From Nocardioidaceae bacterium SCSIO 66511 (GTDB lineage: Bacteria > Actinomycetota > Actinomycetes > Propionibacteriales > Nocardioidaceae), in the NCBI GenBank assembly GCA_023100825.1, contig CP095846.1, positions 2,852,001 through 2,916,000 on the forward strand: 64,000 bases of DNA, in the 5' to 3' direction. Each line of letters begins with the position of its first letter. Within the stretch, counting starts at the first letter, position 1. Under the pieces are notes generated by a model, which saw only the letters and a program-made list of their open reading frames with translations, made no database searches and was not told the origin of the DNA. Below, in pieces: positions 60,914-64,000 of this stretch. Both the position numbers and the translations under genes were made by a program.

Positions 60914-62040
60914 AGGTCCTTGGCCAGCGTTTCGACGAGTGCGGACGCGGAGTCGACGGCGACCTTCACGCGCTCGAAGTCGGCCTTCTCGAAGGTGTCG
61001 GTCGAGCGGTGGTACTCGGCCTGGCGCCACCACATCAGCAGACATGCCGGCACGCCACGTTCGTGGAACGCCCAGTGATCGGCACCCGGCTTGTTGTCAT
61101 CGACCTTGATCTCGGCCATCGACGGCGCACCCGATCCGTCGATCGCGTCCATCGCCTTGCGGCGCAGCTCGGGATCCGTGCACCAGAGCCAGAAGAAGTC
61201 TCCGCCGGAGATCTGGTCGAGACACACGCAGTACTTGACGTCTGAGATCTTCTCGCGCTCGACGAGATCGTTGACGAGATAGTGCGAGCCGAACATGCCG
61301 ACCTCTTCACCGGCGATACCGATGAAGGTCACATTGGCGGCGAGCCCGCGCAACTTGATGTGCTCCAGCACCCCGAACATGCCCGCGGTGCCCGACGCGT
61401 TGTCGTACGCACCCGGGGAGTCGATCTGCGTGTCGTAGTGGGCGCATACGACGATGTGCTCGTCCGAGTCGGGGTTGCCGACGTAACGCCCGATCACGTT
61501 GTACGAGTACGCATCCGGGTCGAGTTCGCTCTCGAACGTCATGCGTACGCGCACCTCGACGCCGTTGTCGAGCAGCTTGGCGATCTCGGCTCCGTCGTCG
61601 TCGGAGATGACCAGTTGCACTCGCCGGTAGAGGCCCTCGGGGTTGATCAGAGGAATCGCGTCGCCGCCCTTGTTGATCACGAGGTACGCGACCGGATCGT
61701 CGTTGTCGTCGAGCACCGCGAAGGTCGGCATCTCGTACAGACCCGCGATCAAGATCCGCGTTCCGTGCTTGACGACGCGACCCTCCACTCGGTCGCCGCT
61801 GGCGGAGTAGACGACCGGCGCCGAAGCAAGCGTGCGCTCCTCCGGAGCCGTCAGTACGACCTCCGGCTTGGACTTCGACTCCCACCCGATGAAGCCGAGC
61901 CGCTGCATCTCGACCTCGAGTCCCGCAGCGTCGAACTCCCGAGCCAAGACCTCCGCTGCCCGGTGCTCGCCATCACTGGCGGAGAACCGCGGTCCGATGG
62001 TCTCTGAGAGCTCCCGCATGATCCGAGCGACGGTTTCCAA
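60910..62040 (-). CDS. M28-family metallopeptidase (aminopeptidase-like)
   Basis: A 376-residue cytosolic dizinc exopeptidase with no signal peptide. The ligand set of the family is visible: CAHYDT (His, Asp), GAYDNASG (Asp), IAGEEVG (catalytic Glu then Glu), LDQISGG (Asp) and the final His in AEYHRSTDTFE. A PA-type insert may occupy residues about 95-160. The TTG start has GAGG 8 bases before it. As first gene of the PotBCDA-type operon it probably processes the imported compound, perhaps an amide- or peptide-linked amine. It is divergent from the XRE-cupin regulator. Confidence 0.9.
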   Translation of the reverse strand: METVARIMRELSETIGPRFSASDGEHRAAEVLAREFDAAGLEVEMQRLGFIGWESKSKPEVVLTAPEERTLASAPVVYSASGDRVEGRVVKHGTRILIAGLYEMPTFAVLDDNDDPVAYLVINKGGDAIPLINPEGLYRRVQLVISDDDGAEIAKLLDNGVEVRVRMTFESELDPDAYSYNVIGRYVGNPDSDEHIVVCAHYDTQIDSPGAYDNASGTAGMFGVLEHIKLRGLAANVTFIGIAGEEVGMFGSHYLVNDLVEREKISDVKYCVCLDQISGGDFFWLWCTDPELRRKAMDAIDGSGAPSMAEIKVDDNKPGADHWAFHERGVPACLLMWWRQAEYHRSTDTFEKADFERVKVAVDSASALVETLAKDL

Positions 62041-62051
62041 GACAACACCTC

Positions 62052-62078
62052 TTCGGTAAAACGATCGAACTTTCGGTA
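62052..62078. promoter_or_regulatory. Direct-repeat operator candidate between M28 operon and XRE-cupin gene
   Basis: TTCGGTA occurs twice, 20 bp (two helical turns) apart, in the 123-bp divergent gap. A TATAGT -10-like element overlaps the second copy for the rightward gene. The layout suits binding by the adjacent XRE-type regulator. Confidence 0.5.
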
Positions 62079-62163
62079 TAGTGACTCATAGAAACGTACG
62101 GCCGTCAAGATGTCCGTACGCACTTAAACTCGGACCGCCTCGGAACCCGAAGAGGAGCATCGC

Positions 62164-62835
62164 TTGGCATCGACCACCGGCCCACGCGCAGACCCACCGC
62201 CCCCCGAGCCGTCGACGCCGCGTATCACGCTGGCGACGAACATCCGGCGATTGCGGCGACTGCGCAACCTGTCGAGCGCGCAGCTCGCGCGCTCGGCCTC
62301 TATCGGGCTCGCGACCCTGTCGGGGCTCGAGCGCGGCACGGGCAACCCGACCCTCGACACACTGCAGAATCTCTCGGCGACCTTGGGCGTACCGGTCACC
62401 GAGCTACTCGACGGCGCGACCCGCCAGCCGGTCACGGTCGTACGCGCGGACCAAGGTGCCCGCGTCACCAGGCCGAACCTCGACCTACGCTTCGTCCATC
62501 GCTTCACGTCCGGAACACTCGACGTCGTCGAGCTGTACGACATGACGGCGCTCCCCGGCGAGCCGCACATCTCCAACGGTCACGCCGGAGTCGAGAACAT
62601 CCTCGTCACCGAAGGCACGCTCGAGGTCGGACCGACGGACTCGACGGTCGTGCTCGAAGCAGGTGACTTCGTCTCGTTCGCCGCCGACGGCCCGCATGTG
62701 TACTCGTGCGAGAGCACAGAGCCCGTACGCGCGATGCTCGCCATGCGTCACCCCGCCGACTCGATCGCGAACTCGGCAAACGATTCGGTCATCCTCGCCC
62801 TCACCGATCAACAGTCGCCTGACCTCACGGAGTGA
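62164..62835 (+). CDS. XRE-family regulator with C-terminal cupin domain
   Basis: A 223-residue regulator. The helix-turn-helix (residues about 22-78) is LATNIRRLRRLRNLSSAQLARSASIGLATLSGLERGTGNPTLDTL. A cupin sensor (about 130-200) contains PHISNGHAGVENILVTEGTLEVGPTDSTVVLEAGDFVSFAADGPHVYS. This PuuR-like arrangement is typical of regulators of polyamine and amino-acid uptake operons, matching the divergent importer. The TTG start is preceded by AGAGGAG. It converges with a decayed MFS gene, stop-to-stop distance 3 bp. Confidence 0.9.
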   Translation: MASTTGPRADPPPPEPSTPRITLATNIRRLRRLRNLSSAQLARSASIGLATLSGLERGTGNPTLDTLQNLSATLGVPVTELLDGATRQPVTVVRADQGARVTRPNLDLRFVHRFTSGTLDVVELYDMTALPGEPHISNGHAGVENILVTEGTLEVGPTDSTVVLEAGDFVSFAADGPHVYSCESTEPVRAMLAMRHPADSIANSANDSVILALTDQQSPDLTE

Positions 62836-62838
62836 AGC

Positions 62839-63370
62839 TCAGCTCGTCGAGACCGGCGCATCCTCGCTCATCCCGGTCCTGATCTGTTCTGCCCGGCGAA
62901 GCAGCCCGAAGCGACGCACCCCGTAGACGCCGGCGAGCCCGACGAGCGCGGACGCAGACAGCCACAGGCCCCGGGATGGCCTTGTCGCCCGAGGCCGAGA
63001 TCAGCCAGGTACAGATGGCGGGAGTGAATCCGCCGAAGATCGCCTGCGCGATGCTGTACGCGAGCGCGAAGCCGGTTGCGCGTACCTTCGCGGGCATGAC
63101 CTCCGTCAGCGTCACCACCATCACTCCTTGGTAGCCGCCGTACAGGAACGACAACCACAGCAGCGTTGTGAGCATTCCCGGCAGGCTGGGGTCGGCCACC
63201 AGCCACATCATGACGGGGTATCCGGTCAAGGCGACCAGGCTGGAGAAGACGCACAGCACCGGCATCCGCCCAAGGCGGTCCGACAGAGCGCCCATCGTCG
63301 GAATCCAGATGAAGTTCGAGACACCGACGGCGAGGGCCCCATCAAAGTAGCCGACCCCGAAAAGAAGCGG
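62839..63370 (-). pseudogene. MFS transporter (MHS family), truncated and frameshifted
   Basis: The translation FGVGYFDGALAVGVSNFIWIPTMGALSDRLGRMPVL through IAQAIFGGFTPAICTWLISASGDKAIPG matches the second half of metabolite:H+ symporter family permeases. The first half (about 250 residues) is missing; the sequence upstream of about 63370 is unrelated. Near 62967-62976 a run of C/G (GGCCCCGGG) breaks the frame. Skipping one base restores LWLSASALVGLAGVYGVRRF and a natural end STS at 62839. Two independent lesions argue for a pseudogene rather than a sequencing error alone. Confidence 0.8.
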
Positions 63371-63413
63371 CCGACCTGGTCGGCTGACTATGCAAGAGAT
63401 CGACCAACAGCTA

Positions 63414-63449
63414 TGCAATCACTAGATTTCATGCAATGCAATCACTAGA
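63414..63449. repeat. Direct repeats upstream of the DUF4143 ATPase gene
   Basis: TGCAATCACTAGA occurs twice with a 23-bp period, the second copy ending 8 bases before the start codon; positions are certain to within a base or two. The words CTATGCAA and CATGCAAT add to a small repeat cluster. They could be an operator for the following gene. Confidence 0.55.
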
Positions 63450-63457
63450 CTCATACG

Positions 63458-64000
63458 ATGGCAGGTTACGTCCCCAGAATTACCGACCGCGAGCTGGCCG
63501 AGCACATGTTGGTCATGGGTGCAGTACTGATCGAGGGCCCCAAGGCATGCGGCAAGACGGCCACGGCATCACAATCGGCAAACACGATCATCCGATTCGA
63601 TGAAGATGAATCCGCACGTTCGTTGGTCGCGCTCGATCCCGCTGCGCTGTTCGCCGGCGATACTCCCGTGCTATTCGATGAGTGGCAGCTGGAGCCGACC
63701 ATCTGGAACCGTGCCCGCCGGCAGGTCGACGACCGCGGCGAGCCCGGCCTGTTCATCCTGACGGGGTCAGCAGTGCCACGCGACGACGTCGACAGACATT
63801 CGGGCGCCGGCAGGTTCGCCGTTGTACGGATGCGACCCATGAGCCTCGCCGAATCCGGTCACTCAACCGGAGAAGTATCACTGACCGATCTTCTCGACGG
63901 CGAACGGCAGACGGGCGACGGGACAGCACTCGAGTACGGAGAGCTTCTCCAGCGGATCGTGGTCGGCGGTTGGCCACAGTTGCTAGGTAAAGGCGAGAGT
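63458..64000 (+). CDS. AAA ATPase of the AAA_14/DUF4143 family, N-terminal part
   Basis: 181 codons are visible before the window ends. They start MAGYVPRITDRELAEHMLVMGAVLIEGPKACGKTATA (Walker A-like GPKACGKT), then VLFDEWQLEPTIWNRARRQVDDRG (Walker B-like) and LFILTGSAVPRDDVDRHSGAGRFAVVRMRPMSLAESG, leading into ILVGG-type region RIVVGGWPQLL. This order is characteristic of predicted ATPases with a C-terminal DUF4143 nuclease-like domain, which lies outside the window. Family members are common in accessory DNA; their role is unclear. The gene abuts a truncated transporter gene. Confidence 0.85.
   Translation, partial: MAGYVPRITDRELAEHMLVMGAVLIEGPKACGKTATASQSANTIIRFDEDESARSLVALDPAALFAGDTPVLFDEWQLEPTIWNRARRQVDDRGEPGLFILTGSAVPRDDVDRHSGAGRFAVVRMRPMSLAESGHSTGEVSLTDLLDGERQTGDGTALEYGELLQRIVVGGWPQLLGKGES

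Noticed and set aside
1-64000. CRISPR arrays, tRNA or rRNA genes, IS elements with transposases
   Set aside because: None recognised by eye: no regularly spaced identical repeats, no cloverleaf-type sequences and no transposase-like translation. A covariance-model scan would be decisive for tRNAs.

Overview
The window is chromosomal DNA from a high-GC Gram-positive bacterium, most likely an actinobacterium of the Nocardioidaceae/Propionibacteriales type. This is inferred from several things: strongly GC-biased third codon positions, frequent GTG and TTG starts, an unusually high density of CGTACG-like hexamers, and actinobacterial families such as PspA-PspAA, DUF3043, DUF4191 and GlnR-box-controlled glnA. 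No rRNA, tRNA or CRISPR array was recognised.

The left half is a housekeeping backbone. It runs: envelope stress (htpX, pspAA, pspA; bases 1-1303), DUF3043 protein, aldo/keto reductase, secreted M6 protease, gcvT, pepA, lpd, sucB, TIGR01777 epimerase, lipB, lipA, DUF4191, RDD and glnA. The gcvT-pepA-sucB-TIGR01777-lipB-lipA-DUF4191-glnA order matches what is known from mycobacteria. Most of these genes centre on lipoate: LipB and LipA make the cofactor, and SucB, Lpd and GcvT belong to complexes that use it. The backbone is interrupted by inserted blocks: GNAT/DedA/two-component genes (9-13 kb), the proline catabolism genes with their PucR-type regulator, a glycosyltransferase and VapBC (17.3-24 kb), an ABC exporter plus a repeat-rich non-coding island and a second two-component system (24.8-29.6 kb), and a hydrolase/marR cassette bounded by near-identical direct repeats (31.2-32.7 kb). 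glnA carries a clear four-half-site GlnR box.

The right half (from 34.8 kb) is accessory and catabolic. A TetR-linked operon encodes an acyl-CoA synthetase, a saccharopine-dehydrogenase-like reductase and an SDR. A lower-GC two-gene island follows (40.1-42.2 kb): a MazG-like pyrophosphohydrolase overlapping a GIY-YIG nuclease/DUF2075 helicase fusion. This is the best candidate for an undescribed, possibly defensive, system. An approximately 10.7-kb operon preceded by an IclR gene combines an SsuABC-type importer with a three-subunit molybdenum hydroxylase (xanthine dehydrogenase/CoxSML class), CoxG, a NIPSNAP protein, an amidohydrolase, an alpha/beta hydrolase and an MFS transporter, which looks like a complete uptake and oxidation route for an unidentified compound.

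After an orphan secreted protein comes a polyamine-type ABC importer operon with an M28 peptidase, divergent from an XRE-cupin regulator. The window ends in a decayed MFS transporter abutting the start of an AAA/DUF4143 ATPase. Convergent gene ends are marked by strong hairpins throughout. Three of these are copies of one 59-bp palindromic family.
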